From CAZXFA01 sp964640085 (GTDB lineage: Bacteria > Actinomycetota > UBA4738 > HRBIN12), in contig CAZXFA010000010.1 of NCBI GenBank assembly GCA_964640085.1, positions 13,747 through 77,746 of the forward strand: a DNA stretch of 64,000 nucleotides. Direction: 5' to 3'. Positions 24,942-33,638 of the stretch are shown here, piece by piece (within the stretch, counting starts at the first letter, position 1; every line of letters begins with the position of its first letter). The position numbers and the translations under genes are program-made. The notes beneath the pieces were generated by a model, which saw nothing but the letters and a program-made list of their open reading frames with translations, was not told the DNA's origin and did no database searches.

Positions 24942-26120
24942 GTGGGCGCGCTCGACTACCTGAAGGAACGGCTCCACGAGCTCGACGAGCAGGGCCTGGC
25001 GATCCATCCCCGCACGCTCGAGGGACCGACCGGGGCCCGGGCACGCTTCGACGGGCACGAGGTGATCAACCTGGCCTCGAACAACTACCTGGGGCTCGCG
25101 GACCATCCGCGGATGAACGCCGCGGCATCCCGAGCCGCGGCCGAGCTCGGCGCCGGGACCGGAGCGGTTCGGACGATCGCCGGCACGATGTCGATGCACC
25201 GCGAGCTCGAGCGCCGGCTCGCGGACTTCAAGCGCGCCGAGGATGCCCTGATGTTCCAGTCGGGCTTCACGGCCAACGCGGGGACGGTCGCCGCGATCCT
25301 CGATCGGGAGGACGTGATCGTCAGCGACCGACTGAACCACGCGTCGATCATCGACGGCGCCCGCCTTTCGCGGGCCGAGATCAAGGTGTTCGAGCATCGC
25401 GATGCGGAGCACGCGGACGCGCTCCTCGCCGAGACCGCTCGCCCCGGGCGACGGCAGCTGCTGACCACCGACGGGGTCTTCTCGATGGACGGTGACATCG
25501 CGCCGCTGCCGGACCTGGTCGAGGTCGCCGAGAAGCACGGCGCGATCATGATGGTCGACGACGCCCACGCGAGCGGCGTGCTGGGGAAGGGCGGAGCGGG
25601 GACCGTGGATCACTTCGACCTGCACGGGCGGGTGGACATCCAGGTTGGAACGCTGTCGAAGGCGATCGGAGTGCTCGGTGGCTTCATCGCCGGGCCGACT
25701 CACCTGATCGAGTGGCTCGTGAATCGAGGGCGACCGTTCTTGTTCTCGACCAGCGCGCCACCCGCGGTGATCGCCGCCTGCATCGAGGCGCTGGACATCA
25801 TCCGCGACGAACCCGAACGCCTGGCTCGCGTGTGGGAGAACGCCCGGGCGTTCAAGGCGGGCCTGCACGACCTGGGGTTCGACACCGGGGCCAGCGAAAC
25901 GCCGATCACGCCGGTGATCACGGGGGACGAGGAGCGGACCCAGGCGTTCGCCCGCCGGCTGTTCGAGGACGGCGTGTTCACGCCCGCGATCGTCTACCCG
26001 ACCGTCGGGAAGGGTCGGGCCCGCGTGCGGACGATCGTGATCGCCGACCACACGCCGGAGGATCTGGGCCAGGCACTCGAGGTCTTCGGACGCATGGGGC
26101 GCGAGCTCGGCCTGATTTGA
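24942..26120 (+). CDS. kbl: 2-amino-3-ketobutyrate CoA ligase (glycine C-acetyltransferase)
   Basis: A 392-residue PLP enzyme of the alpha-oxoamine synthase family. It cleaves the Tdh product with CoA to glycine and acetyl-CoA, completing threonine breakdown. NLASNNYLGLADHP, GTGAVRTIAGT, FQSGFTANAG, DDAHASGVLG and the PLP-lysine region GTLSKAIGVLGG are all present. The GTG at 24942 follows GGGGAGGCTGAGGAGACC and avoids overlap with tdh; an upstream in-frame GTG at 24903 would overlap tdh by 32 bases and is less likely. Confidence 0.94.
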   Translation: MGALDYLKERLHELDEQGLAIHPRTLEGPTGARARFDGHEVINLASNNYLGLADHPRMNAAASRAAAELGAGTGAVRTIAGTMSMHRELERRLADFKRAEDALMFQSGFTANAGTVAAILDREDVIVSDRLNHASIIDGARLSRAEIKVFEHRDAEHADALLAETARPGRRQLLTTDGVFSMDGDIAPLPDLVEVAEKHGAIMMVDDAHASGVLGKGGAGTVDHFDLHGRVDIQVGTLSKAIGVLGGFIAGPTHLIEWLVNRGRPFLFSTSAPPAVIAACIEALDIIRDEPERLARVWENARAFKAGLHDLGFDTGASETPITPVITGDEERTQAFARRLFEDGVFTPAIVYPTVGKGRARVRTIVIADHTPEDLGQALEVFGRMGRELGLI

Positions 26121-26125
26121 GCTCT

Positions 26126-26833
26126 TCAGTCCGTGGAGCCGGCCCGGGCGCGGAGGCCTCCGATCAGCAGGTCGAGGCCGAACTCGAACTGATCGTCGCT
26201 CGGGCAGTCGGCGAGGTAGGGCAGCGCCTCTAGGAGCCGGTGGAGCCCCGCCCCCCGGAGGACCTCGGCCATCCGCTCGTGCGCCTGATCCGTCTCCTCC
26301 CCGTGACGCTCCCCGCCCAGCAGCAGGCCCTGCTCCATCAGCACGAAGCCCATGATGTAGCTGCCGAAGGCGTTGAAGGCCTGGACAGCGTCGCGCGGCG
26401 GCAGGTCGAGGCCGCCGATCACCTCCAGCGCCGCCGCCATCGGCCGGAACGAATCCATGCTCTCGAGCGGCTTGTGGCGCTCGGCCAGCAGGCGCATCAC
26501 GTTGGGGTGCATCCGGAGCAGCCGGCGCCATTCCCTGGCCATGGCCCTCGCGTCGACGACCCAGTCGCCGGTCGGCTCGGGGATATGGAACTTCCCCATC
26601 ACCATCTCGGTGACGCCGTCGAGCAGGTCCTCCTTGTCGCGCACGTGGTTGTAGAGAGACATCGCCTCCACGTCGAGCTCCCGCCCGATGCGGCGCATCG
26701 TGACGGCCTCCAGGCCCTCGGCGTCCATGACCCGGAGGGCGGCCTCCACCACACGCTCCCGCGTGAGCGGCTCGCGGCGGTGGGATGCGCCGGCGCGCTC
26801 GTCGGCCTCGTCGGCTGCCTGGGTCACGTTCAT
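26126..26833 (-). CDS. TetR-family repressor of the adjacent MMPL exporter
   Basis: A 235-residue regulator. After a short leader the TetR helix-turn-helix occupies about residues 24-70 (REPLTRERVVEAALRVMDAE...MRRIGRELDVEAMSLYNHVRDK). The LDVEAMSLYNHV recognition helix and the C-terminal half are of the TetR_C type that binds small drugs. It is divergent from the MMPL gene, and a 35-base dyad covers the exporter -10 box between them. The simplest reading is that this protein represses the exporter and itself until a ligand binds. Confidence 0.88.
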   Translation of the reverse strand: MNVTQAADEADERAGASHRREPLTRERVVEAALRVMDAEGLEAVTMRRIGRELDVEAMSLYNHVRDKEDLLDGVTEMVMGKFHIPEPTGDWVVDARAMAREWRRLLRMHPNVMRLLAERHKPLESMDSFRPMAAALEVIGGLDLPPRDAVQAFNAFGSYIMGFVLMEQGLLLGGERHGEETDQAHERMAEVLRGAGLHRLLEALPYLADCPSDDQFEFGLDLLIGGLRARAGSTD

Positions 26834-26875
26834 CCCTCGTTCATCTCGATGGGAAGCTCTTCGGCCGGATCCCTG

Positions 26876-26903
26876 TTGACACCTTACATCGTACGCCTAT
26901 ACT
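26876..26903 (+). promoter_or_regulatory. Vegetative sigma promoter of the MMPL gene
   Basis: TTGACA (26876-26881) and TATACT (26898-26903) are separated by 16 bases. This is the best -35/-10 pair in the window and faces the exporter gene, whose start is 66 bases downstream of the -10. Confidence 0.75.
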
Positions 26904-26917
26904 ACGTACGCCGTAAG
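26883..26917. promoter_or_regulatory. 35-base dyad operator of the TetR/MMPL pair
   Basis: Two nested inverted repeats share one centre (26900): CTTAC (26883-26887) with GTAAG (26913-26917), and CGTAC (26890-26894) with GTACG (26906-26910). The centre lies on the -10 box TATACT, so a bound dimer would block the promoter. An extra half-like CCGTAAG follows at 26924-26930. Confidence 0.65.
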
Positions 26918-26968
26918 CATATACCGTAAGTCGATCCGGCACAATGCCCGGGGAGTAGGGGAGAGCTG

Positions 26969-29593
26969 ATGCGCTTGAATCCGGAGTCCGTCGCCAGGTC
27001 CAGCAGCCGGCGCCCGTGGGTGACGATCGGTGTCTGGTTCGTGCTCATCGTGACCGGGGGCTTCGCCTCTGCTCGGTTCCTGGGCGATGCCCTGACCCAG
27101 GACATCGAGTTCACCAACCGGCCCGAGTCCGTGCACGCCCAGGAGATCCTCGACGAGGCGTTCCCCGGCTCCGACCAGGGGAACGACACCGTGTTCTTCC
27201 TCGTCGGCTCGGAACAGGTCCCGGCGAGCGATCCCTCCTTCCAGGAGCGGGTGACCGAGCTCGAGGCCGACCTCGTCGCTCTGGGGGACGAGGTGGTCGC
27301 CGGCCCTCCGACCTCCTACCTGGACGTGCAGGCGCAGGCCGAGTCCCTGTTCACCCCGGACGGGCGCGGGGCACTCCTGGCCCTGCAGATGAACGGTGAC
27401 GCCGCGGCCACGCTCGCGGCCGCCGGTGAGGCCGCCGCGGCCGCCGCCCCCGAGGGCTTCTCCGCGTCGGCGCTCACGCTCCCGGAGTACGCGCAGATCG
27501 TGGGCGGCGGCTCGGGGGAGGCTCCGGCCGACCCGCCCGAGGGCTTCGTACTGGTCAGCAGCCCGAGCCTCGGCGTCACGGCCCGGTCCTTCCAGGAGGC
27601 GGTGGCCACCGTGCAGGATGCGGTCGTGCAGGCCGTGGGCCCGTCGCTGAACGGTCCGCCCGCGAGCGGCTACGACCTCCAGGGCCGGGCGAGCGGCCTC
27701 GTGTCGCAGGACGGCATGTACGCGCTGATCCCCGTCCCGCTCGCCGACAGCACCGACACGATCGTCGAGCAGATCCGCGAGGTGGCGAACGAGCGGACGG
27801 GCGAGGGATTCACGGTGCAGGTGGCCGGGAACCCCACGCTGTTCGCCGACTTCACCAAGCTCGCGGAGGAGGACCTACGCCGCGGCGAGGGTATCGGGCT
27901 GGGGATCGCGCTGATCGTCCTGATCGTCGTCTTCGCCTCGGTGGTCGCGGCCGTCGTGCCCATCGTGCTGGCGATCTTCGCGATCGCGGTGGCGCTCGGA
28001 CTCGTGACACTGATCGGTCAGCTCGTCGACTTCAACCTGTTCGTCACGAACATGGTCTCGATGATCGGGCTCGCGGTGGGGATCGACTACTCGTTGTTCA
28101 TCGTGTCCCGGTACCGGGAGGAGCGGAAGAAGGGCCGGGTGAAGCTCGAGGCGATCGGTGCGGCCGGCGCCACCGCCAACCGGGCCGTCTTCTTCAGCGG
28201 GATGACAGTGGTCCTCGCCCTGCTCGGCATGTTCATCATCCCGACCACGATCTTCCGCAGCCTGGCCAGCGGCGCGATCCTGGTCACCCTCGTTTCGATC
28301 GCGGCTTCGATGACGTTGCTGCCGGCGCTGCTGAGCGTCCTCGGCGACCGCATCAACTGGCCCCGACTCTCCCGCCGGGCGCGCCTGGACAGCGGGCACG
28401 ACCCGAAGGGCGGTATCTGGGACCGGCTGGCGCGCGGCGTCATGGCGCGCCCGGTCGCGTTCCTCACGGTGGGCGTGCTGGTGCTCGGCGGACTGGCCTC
28501 CTTCTACTTCCAGATGGAGCGCGGGACGTCGCAGAACGTCAGCCAGCTCCCGGACGAGTTCGAGTCCAAGGAAGCGTTCCTCACGCTCCAGCGCGAGTTC
28601 GCCGGCGGCACCTCCGACCCGGTCAAGGTCGTCGTCCAGGGCGAGGTGAACGACCCGGAGGTCCAGACGGCCGTCTCGGATCTCCAGGGCGCGATCGCCG
28701 GTTACCCCGAGTTCGCTGAGACCACCCAGGTCTCGCAGTCGATCGACGGGCAGACCCTGCTCCTCGAGGCCTACTTCCAGGGTGACCCGTCCGCCGACGC
28801 CGCGTTCCAGGCGATCCGAGACCTCCGGGCCGAGCTGGTCCCGACCGCCTTCGCCGGGATCGGCGGAGCCGAGGTGCTGGTCGGCGGGAACACGGCGTTC
28901 TTCACCGACTTCCTGTCCGTCGCGGACCAGTACCAGTGGGTCGTGCTGGCGTTCGTGCTCGGGCTGTCCTTCATGCTGCTGACGGTGGTGTTCCGGTCGA
29001 TCGTGGTGCCGATCAAGGCGATCCTCCTGAACCTGCTCTCGGTCGGCGCGGCCTACGGGGCGGTCACGCTCGTGTTCCAGCGGGGCGTGGGCATCTCGAT
29101 CTTCAACGACATCCTCCAGTTCCGGTTCGAGCGGGTGGACTCGATCGAGGCCTGGCTGCCGTTGTTCCTGTTCTCGGTCCTGTTCGGGCTCTCGATGGAC
29201 TACCACCTCTTCCTGCTCACGCGGATCCGCGAGGAGTACGACAAGACGGGGGACAACACGGAGGCGGTTGCCTACGGTCTGCGGACGACGGCCGGGATCA
29301 TCACCGGGGCGGCGCTGATCATGGTCGCGGTGTTCACCGCCTTCGCCTCCGGCCGGATCGGCGCCTTCCAGCAGATGGGCTTCGGTCTGGCCGTGGCGGT
29401 GTTCATGGACGCCACCATCGTGCGTTCGATCCTGGTGCCGGCGTCGATGCGGCTGCTGGGCGACCTGAACTGGTACCTCCCGCGGTGGCTGCGGTGGCTG
29501 CCCGAGCTCAACGTCGAGGGCGCCGCGCCGGGACGCGAGCCGGCGGTGCCCGCGCCGGAGCCCGAGCCCGTCCTGGTGCGTGACGACGGCTGA
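26969..29593 (+). CDS. MMPL/RND-family membrane exporter
   Basis: An 874-residue exporter with the RND layout: helix 1 (about residues 15-35), a large outer domain (40-300), helices 2-6 (about 305-450), a second outer domain (about 500-640) and helices 8-12 (about 650-840). Signatures include GIDYSLFIVSRYREE in helix 4, ASMTLLPALLSVLGDRI and the repeat copy GLSMDYHLFLLTRIREEY, with membrane Asp-Tyr pairs expected for proton coupling. Family members export lipids, drugs or siderophores. The start follows GGGGAGAGCTG. Its TetR neighbour and operator suggest induction by a transported compound. Confidence 0.9.
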   Translation: MRLNPESVARSSSRRPWVTIGVWFVLIVTGGFASARFLGDALTQDIEFTNRPESVHAQEILDEAFPGSDQGNDTVFFLVGSEQVPASDPSFQERVTELEADLVALGDEVVAGPPTSYLDVQAQAESLFTPDGRGALLALQMNGDAAATLAAAGEAAAAAAPEGFSASALTLPEYAQIVGGGSGEAPADPPEGFVLVSSPSLGVTARSFQEAVATVQDAVVQAVGPSLNGPPASGYDLQGRASGLVSQDGMYALIPVPLADSTDTIVEQIREVANERTGEGFTVQVAGNPTLFADFTKLAEEDLRRGEGIGLGIALIVLIVVFASVVAAVVPIVLAIFAIAVALGLVTLIGQLVDFNLFVTNMVSMIGLAVGIDYSLFIVSRYREERKKGRVKLEAIGAAGATANRAVFFSGMTVVLALLGMFIIPTTIFRSLASGAILVTLVSIAASMTLLPALLSVLGDRINWPRLSRRARLDSGHDPKGGIWDRLARGVMARPVAFLTVGVLVLGGLASFYFQMERGTSQNVSQLPDEFESKEAFLTLQREFAGGTSDPVKVVVQGEVNDPEVQTAVSDLQGAIAGYPEFAETTQVSQSIDGQTLLLEAYFQGDPSADAAFQAIRDLRAELVPTAFAGIGGAEVLVGGNTAFFTDFLSVADQYQWVVLAFVLGLSFMLLTVVFRSIVVPIKAILLNLLSVGAAYGAVTLVFQRGVGISIFNDILQFRFERVDSIEAWLPLFLFSVLFGLSMDYHLFLLTRIREEYDKTGDNTEAVAYGLRTTAGIITGAALIMVAVFTAFASGRIGAFQQMGFGLAVAVFMDATIVRSILVPASMRLLGDLNWYLPRWLRWLPELNVEGAAPGREPAVPAPEPEPVLVRDDG

Positions 29594-29619
29594 GGCGGCG
29601 ATCGCCTGCGGCCCAAACA

Positions 29620-29649
29620 GAACGGGGGCTCCGTGTGGAGCCCCCGTTC
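29620..29649 (+). terminator. Terminator after the MMPL gene
   Basis: A perfect 13-base stem (GAACGGGGGCTCC with its complement) closes a 4-base loop GTGT, 27 bases after the exporter stop codon. Confidence 0.8.
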
Positions 29650-29659
29650 GGTTCCTTGA

Positions 29660-29665
29660 TAGGGT
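29660..29665 (+). promoter_or_regulatory. -10-like TAGGGT
   Basis: TAGGGT ends 9 bases before the ATG at 29675, giving an almost leaderless transcript for the LLM oxidoreductase gene, directly after the MMPL terminator. Confidence 0.45.
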
Positions 29666-29674
29666 CCGACCGCG

Positions 29675-30610
29675 ATGGAGGAGGGACTCGACCTCGAGCT
29701 CCAGCAGGAGCGCGATGCCCTGCGACAGGCGCTCGGCAGGGTCGGGGTGTGGAGCTTCGCGCTGGAGTCGATGACCGCCGCCGAGGAGCGCGAGGTGGCG
29801 GCCGAGATCGAGTCGCTCGGCTACGGGGCGATCTGGTTCCCGGAAGCCGTCGAGAGCCGTGAGGTCTTCAGCCACGCGGGATGGCTCCTGTCCTCGACTG
29901 GGCGGGTGGTGATCGCGAGTGGGATCGCGAACATCTGGGCCCGCGACCCGGTCGCGATGGCCAGCGGGTGGCGCATGCTGACCGATGCCTTCCCGCGGAG
30001 GTTCCTGCTCGGGATCGGCGTGAGCCATGCCGGCTCCGTCGCCAGGCGAGGGGGTACCTACGAGCGCCCGGTGGCCACGATGCGCGCGTACCTGGACGCC
30101 ATGGACCGCGCGGCTTCCTCGGCTCCCGAGCCGGAGACCGCGCCCTGGTCGGTCCTGGCCGCGCTGGGCCCGCGGATGCTCGGGCTGGCGGCGGACCGAA
30201 CGCTGGGCGCGCATCCCTACTTCGTGCCGGTGGAGCACACGGCGTTCGCGCGCAAGCGGCTGGGCCCCGGCCCGGTGCTCGCCGTGGAGCAAACCGTGGT
30301 GCTCGAGAGCGATCAGGTCCGGGCCCGGCGATCGGCCCGAGCGTTCGCGCGGGACTACCTCGACACCCCGAACTACGCGAACAACCTCAGGCGGATGGGG
30401 TGGACCGGCCCCGACATCGCCGGCGAGGGGAGCGATGCGCTGATCGACGCCGTGGTCGCGTGGGGGGACGTAGATCGGATCGCGGTCCGCATACGGCAGC
30501 ATCTCGAGGCGGGGGCCGACCACGTCTGCGTGCAGGTCGTTTCGGAGGACGAGACCGACCCGTGCCTCGAGCAGCTCCGCGCCCTCGCGTCGGCGGTCCT
30601 GGAGCTCTAA
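29675..30610 (+). CDS. LLM-class F420-dependent oxidoreductase
   Basis: A 311-residue TIM-barrel protein of the luciferase-like family. VWSFALESMTAAEEREVAAEIESLGYGAIWFPE (in parts), ASGIANIWARDP, RRFLLGIGVSHAG and the ending VCVQVVSE fit the group annotated as probable F420-dependent oxidoreductases (the TIGR03620 type). It would use reduced F420, or FMN, to reduce an unknown substrate; the cofactor is assumed from the subgroup. Its stop overlaps that of the convergent AlkD-like gene. Confidence 0.85.
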   Translation: MEEGLDLELQQERDALRQALGRVGVWSFALESMTAAEEREVAAEIESLGYGAIWFPEAVESREVFSHAGWLLSSTGRVVIASGIANIWARDPVAMASGWRMLTDAFPRRFLLGIGVSHAGSVARRGGTYERPVATMRAYLDAMDRAASSAPEPETAPWSVLAALGPRMLGLAADRTLGAHPYFVPVEHTAFARKRLGPGPVLAVEQTVVLESDQVRARRSARAFARDYLDTPNYANNLRRMGWTGPDIAGEGSDALIDAVVAWGDVDRIAVRIRQHLEAGADHVCVQVVSEDETDPCLEQLRALASAVLEL

Positions 30611-31305
30611 TCCCGCGAGAGGCGCTCCACGACCCGTTGGCTCCGGAGCTCGCGCAGGACGTCCCGCGCGACCCACCTCGCCGAGCGATCCTCGACCGCG
30701 CCGATCTGCTCGGCCGTCGCGATCGCTCGCTGATGAAGGTGTGGACCCCGCTTGCCGATCTGGCGGAGCGCCCAGCTGGTTGCCTTCCTCACCGGGTTCC
30801 GTTCGTCGGTCGCAGCCGCGGCGATCGACGGGAGCAGGCGCTCGAACCGCTCGTCGGGTTCGTTCTTCGCGTGCACGGCAAGGCAGGCCATCAACGCCAG
30901 ACCGGCCCGGCGCACGAACGGCTCCGACCGTGCGCTCCACTCGATCGCCTTGTCGAACGCGGACGGCGTGCGGTCGAACAGGTTCGCGCAGACCTGGTCG
31001 CATAGGTCCCAGGAATCGAAGTCCGCGACCCAGGCCTCCATCTGCGCCTCCGTGACCTGCTCGGGGTCCTCGACGATGCTCGCGAGGATCCGCGCCTCGT
31101 GGATCCCGGTGACCCAGAGGCTCTCGGCGAGCCCGTGGTCGCGGCGGTACGGGCGCGCGAGCTGCCGGAGCTCGGTCACGGTGACGCCGAGGGCGTCGTC
31201 CGTCCGGATCCCGTACCGGGCCATCCCCTCCAGACGCGTCGGGTCGGCGGCGGCCCGCAGCCGTTCCAGCACCTCGCTGAGGTGCGGCTCGACGTCGCTC
31301 GCCAT
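30607..31305 (-). CDS. AlkD-like DNA alkylation repair protein
   Basis: A 232-residue all-helical HEAT-repeat protein of the DNA_alkylation family. Signature pieces are GVTVTELRQLARPYRRDHGLAESLW, WVADFDSWDLCDQVCANLFD and RKATSWALRQIGKR. AlkD enzymes excise 3-methyladenine and 7-methylguanine without flipping the base; the WD...D arrangement (FDSWDLCD) corresponds to the active-site Trp-Asp region. Some family members lack glycosylase activity, so the repair role is likely but unproven. It converges with the LLM gene, overlapping by 4 bases. Confidence 0.82.
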   Translation of the reverse strand: MASDVEPHLSEVLERLRAAADPTRLEGMARYGIRTDDALGVTVTELRQLARPYRRDHGLAESLWVTGIHEARILASIVEDPEQVTEAQMEAWVADFDSWDLCDQVCANLFDRTPSAFDKAIEWSARSEPFVRRAGLALMACLAVHAKNEPDERFERLLPSIAAAATDERNPVRKATSWALRQIGKRGPHLHQRAIATAEQIGAVEDRSARWVARDVLRELRSQRVVERLSRD

Positions 31306-31427
31306 GCTCGCATCGTCGCACGCGTCGACGTCTGCGAATATCGCGGCGTGGTCCGCACCGCCGGTCCGCTGCTCGTAGCCTGGTTCGCCATCGCGACCTC
31401 CATGGGTGGTGTCGCAGGCGTCGCGCG

Positions 31428-32778
31428 ATGGGCGTCCCCGAGCCCGGCAGGAGCTACTGGCTCCCGGAGGCGCTGGATCGCGAGAGAGGCGATCCCTTCC
31501 CGCCGCTCATCGGTCGATGGATCCCCGACGCGTGCATCGTGGGCGGTGGGTTCCGCCGGGCTGTGGACCGCGGTCGAGCTAACCGAACGGGAGCCGTCGC
31601 CCCGGATCGCCCTGCTCGAGGCCGATACCTGCGGCGGGGACGCGAGTGGGCGCAACGGCGGGTTCTTCTCGGCCTCGTCGTGGGACTGCCCGGGCTCTGC
31701 GGCCTGTACGGCGAGGAGGCCGGTGTGCGGTACGCGTTGGCCCTCGCCGGCGAGGTGTGGGCGGCGGGCGAGTGGTGCCGGCGACACGGGGTCGATGCCT
31801 GGTTCCACGGGGGCGGCGTCCCGGCCCTCGGCGTTCGGATGATGGCCCTGACGGCCGATGAGGTCCGGGGGTACGCGGATCCGCCGGGGGCGATCCGCGG
31901 CGCGTTCTCCACGGACAGCGCCACGGTCCAGCCGGCCCGGCTCGCCCGTGGCCTCCGCCGCGTTGCCCTCGAGCGCGGGGTACGGATCTTCGAGGACACG
32001 AGGGTGCGTCGGGTCGAGAGCGGGCGACGACCTGTCGTCCGGACCGAGGGCGGTGCGATTCGAGCCGAGGGCGTGGTCCTCACGCTCGGGATGGGCGAAC
32101 GGTTGGCCGGGCTTCCGCCGGAGCTTCGGCACGATCGCCGACTTCATGGTGGTGACCGAGCCCATCCCCGACCGGCTCGGGGACATCGGGTGGAGGACCC
32201 ACGTCGGGATCGTGGACGGGCGGAAGCTTCTCTACTACCTGCGCCGGACCGAGGACGACCGTGTCGCCATCGGAGAGGGGACGACGGGGGTCGTCTTCGG
32301 CGCGCGGGCCTCGGGGAACGGGGCGACCCGGGATCACCGCGCGGCCGAGGTGGCCGCCTCCGGGCTGGCCTGGTCGTCCGCCCGGCTCCGGGGTGTGCGG
32401 TTCACCCCCGCCTGGGGCGGGCCGATCGACCACAACGGTGTCGTTCACGCCCTTTTCGTGGGCGCCCCGACCAGGCGTGTTCGTGGGTCTGGGTTCTCGG
32501 GCCACGGTCTCACACGGACCAAGCTGGGAGACGGATCCTCGCCTCCCTCGCGCTCGGCACCATGGATCGGTGGAGCTCGATGCCGGCGGTTGGGCCGGAG
32601 GTGGCGAAGGGCCCGCCGGAGCCACTGCGCTGGCCGCTCGTGCGTACCGCCGTCTGGGCCCTGGAGTCGGGGGCGGGAGTCGCAGCGGCGCCGACGGGCC
32701 GTGGTGCGATCGGTGGTCGGGGGCGCGCCCATCGCCTACCGGGACCGCCTGGTGCGGACCGGTGCGGGCGTCCGCTAG
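31428..32778 (+). pseudogene. Broken FAD-dependent amine-oxidase-like gene
   Basis: A DAO-type flavoprotein can be read only by changing frame at least five times. DACIVGGGF (frame 3) must join GLWTAVELTERE and ASGRNGGFFSASSW (frame 1, about 31558-31685). It returns to frame 3 for LCGLYGEEAGVRYALALAGEVW through EGVVLTLG, then moves to frame 1 near 32100 for IADFMVVTEPIPDRLGDIGW to SGHGLTRTKLG. It returns to frame 3 for RRILASLALGTMDRW, and shifts again before GGAPIAYRDRLVRT. A segment near HGGGV is also shortened. Neighbouring genes are intact, so this is decay rather than poor sequence. The protein would have oxidised a glycine/amine-type substrate. Confidence 0.8.
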
Positions 32779-33056
32779 TCCGAGCCCTCCCCGAGCTCCC
32801 GACGGCCCTGGCCCTGTTCATCGGGGGCCACGTCGACGTCGTAGGCGTCGCGTCGTCGGCGTCCGGCCTCGGCCCGTCTGCGCAGGTCGCGCTGCCAGGC
32901 GTCCACGCCCGATCGGACGTACCAGACCGCTATCGCGGTCAGCACCACGACCGCGAGGATCACGGAGAGCACCAGGACCAGGGCGACCTTCAGGACCGCG
33001 CCGAGGACCCCGAAGAGCGCCGCGAGCAGCAGCAGGATCAGGATGAACGTGCCCAC
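32775..33056 (-). CDS. Small membrane protein of unknown function
   Basis: A 93-residue protein with a long hydrophobic N-terminal half (FILILLLLAALFGVLGAVL and VALVLVLSVILAVVVLTAIAV, probably two helices), then WYVRSG, a basic coiled stretch (WQRDLRRRAEAGRRRRD) and an acidic end. The GTG start at 33056 has TAGGAT ending 6 bases upstream. No family recognised; it lies between two broken genes. Confidence 0.7.
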   Translation of the reverse strand: MGTFILILLLLAALFGVLGAVLKVALVLVLSVILAVVVLTAIAVWYVRSGVDAWQRDLRRRAEAGRRRRDAYDVDVAPDEQGQGRRELGEGSD

Positions 33057-33060
33057 CCGG

Positions 33061-33450
33061 TCATCCTACGAGCGTCCGCGCGAACCGTGCGATCCGGTTC
33101 GCGACCGCTACCGGCCGCTGGGGCGGGACGTCGTGGATCCCCTCGATGCACTCGAAGCGCACCGCCCCGCCGATCGCCCGCACGCGGGAGGCGGCGCGCT
33201 CCTTCTCTTCCCGGAACCCGGCCGAGTCGGGAACCGTGTCCCGCGAACGCGGGGCCGGCACGAGCGTCGGCACCCGACCCGCTCGAGGAGCTGGGGCGTG
33301 TCCTGCTCCCACAGGGCGGGCAGGATGCGAAGGTGGTTCGCGCGGGACAGGCGGGGATCGATGGTTCCATGCCGATCCACGCGCCCCAACGAGTTGACAT
33401 ACTCCCACCCGTTGGCGGGTCAGTGGACTCCATCGCGCATCGCGACGTCA
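33061..33450 (-). pseudogene. Remnant of an alpha/beta-hydrolase gene
   Basis: On the minus strand the C-terminal part of an alpha/beta hydrolase can be read as NHLRILPALWEQDTPQLLER (ending near 33270) in one frame and then, after a frameshift, as PDSAGFREEKERAASRV and RFECIEGIHDVPPQRPVAV to a TGA at 33061-33063. The His of GIHDVPP would be the catalytic histidine. The N-terminal half with the nucleophile is missing, and an in-frame stop lies near 33420. The upper limit of the remnant is approximate. Confidence 0.6.
33063..33068 (-). promoter_or_regulatory. Leaderless -10 element TAGGAT
   Basis: Minus-strand TAGGAT ends 6 bases before the GTG of the small membrane protein and overlaps the last codons of the hydrolase remnant. 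Confidence 0.5.
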
Positions 33451-33638
33451 TGCTGTTGGTACCACTGGAGCTTGGAGTTCCAGCCATTCGTCGAATACTC
33501 AACGAGCGCATGAACGTGGATCGGCGAATCTCAGCCCTCGGCTTCCTCACGCCTGCAGCGGTGCCAGCCGGCGGAGGTCACGGCCGCGGCGCTGGGTGGG
33601 GTCCGTGCAGGCGTGACGGCTAGTATCGACCCTAAGAC
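33451..33638. other. Intergenic stretch, no gene seen
   Basis: About 190 bases between the hydrolase remnant and the PAP2 gene. It is slightly less GC-rich than its surroundings and contains no convincing reading frame. TAGTAT near 33623 could be a -10 for the PAP2 gene. Confidence 0.4.

Noticed and set aside
27875..31321. A minus-strand open frame of 1148 codons
   Set aside because: It runs antisense through the MMPL, LLM and AlkD genes. Its translation is low-complexity Arg/His/Asp-rich and has no domain; it is a high-GC shadow.
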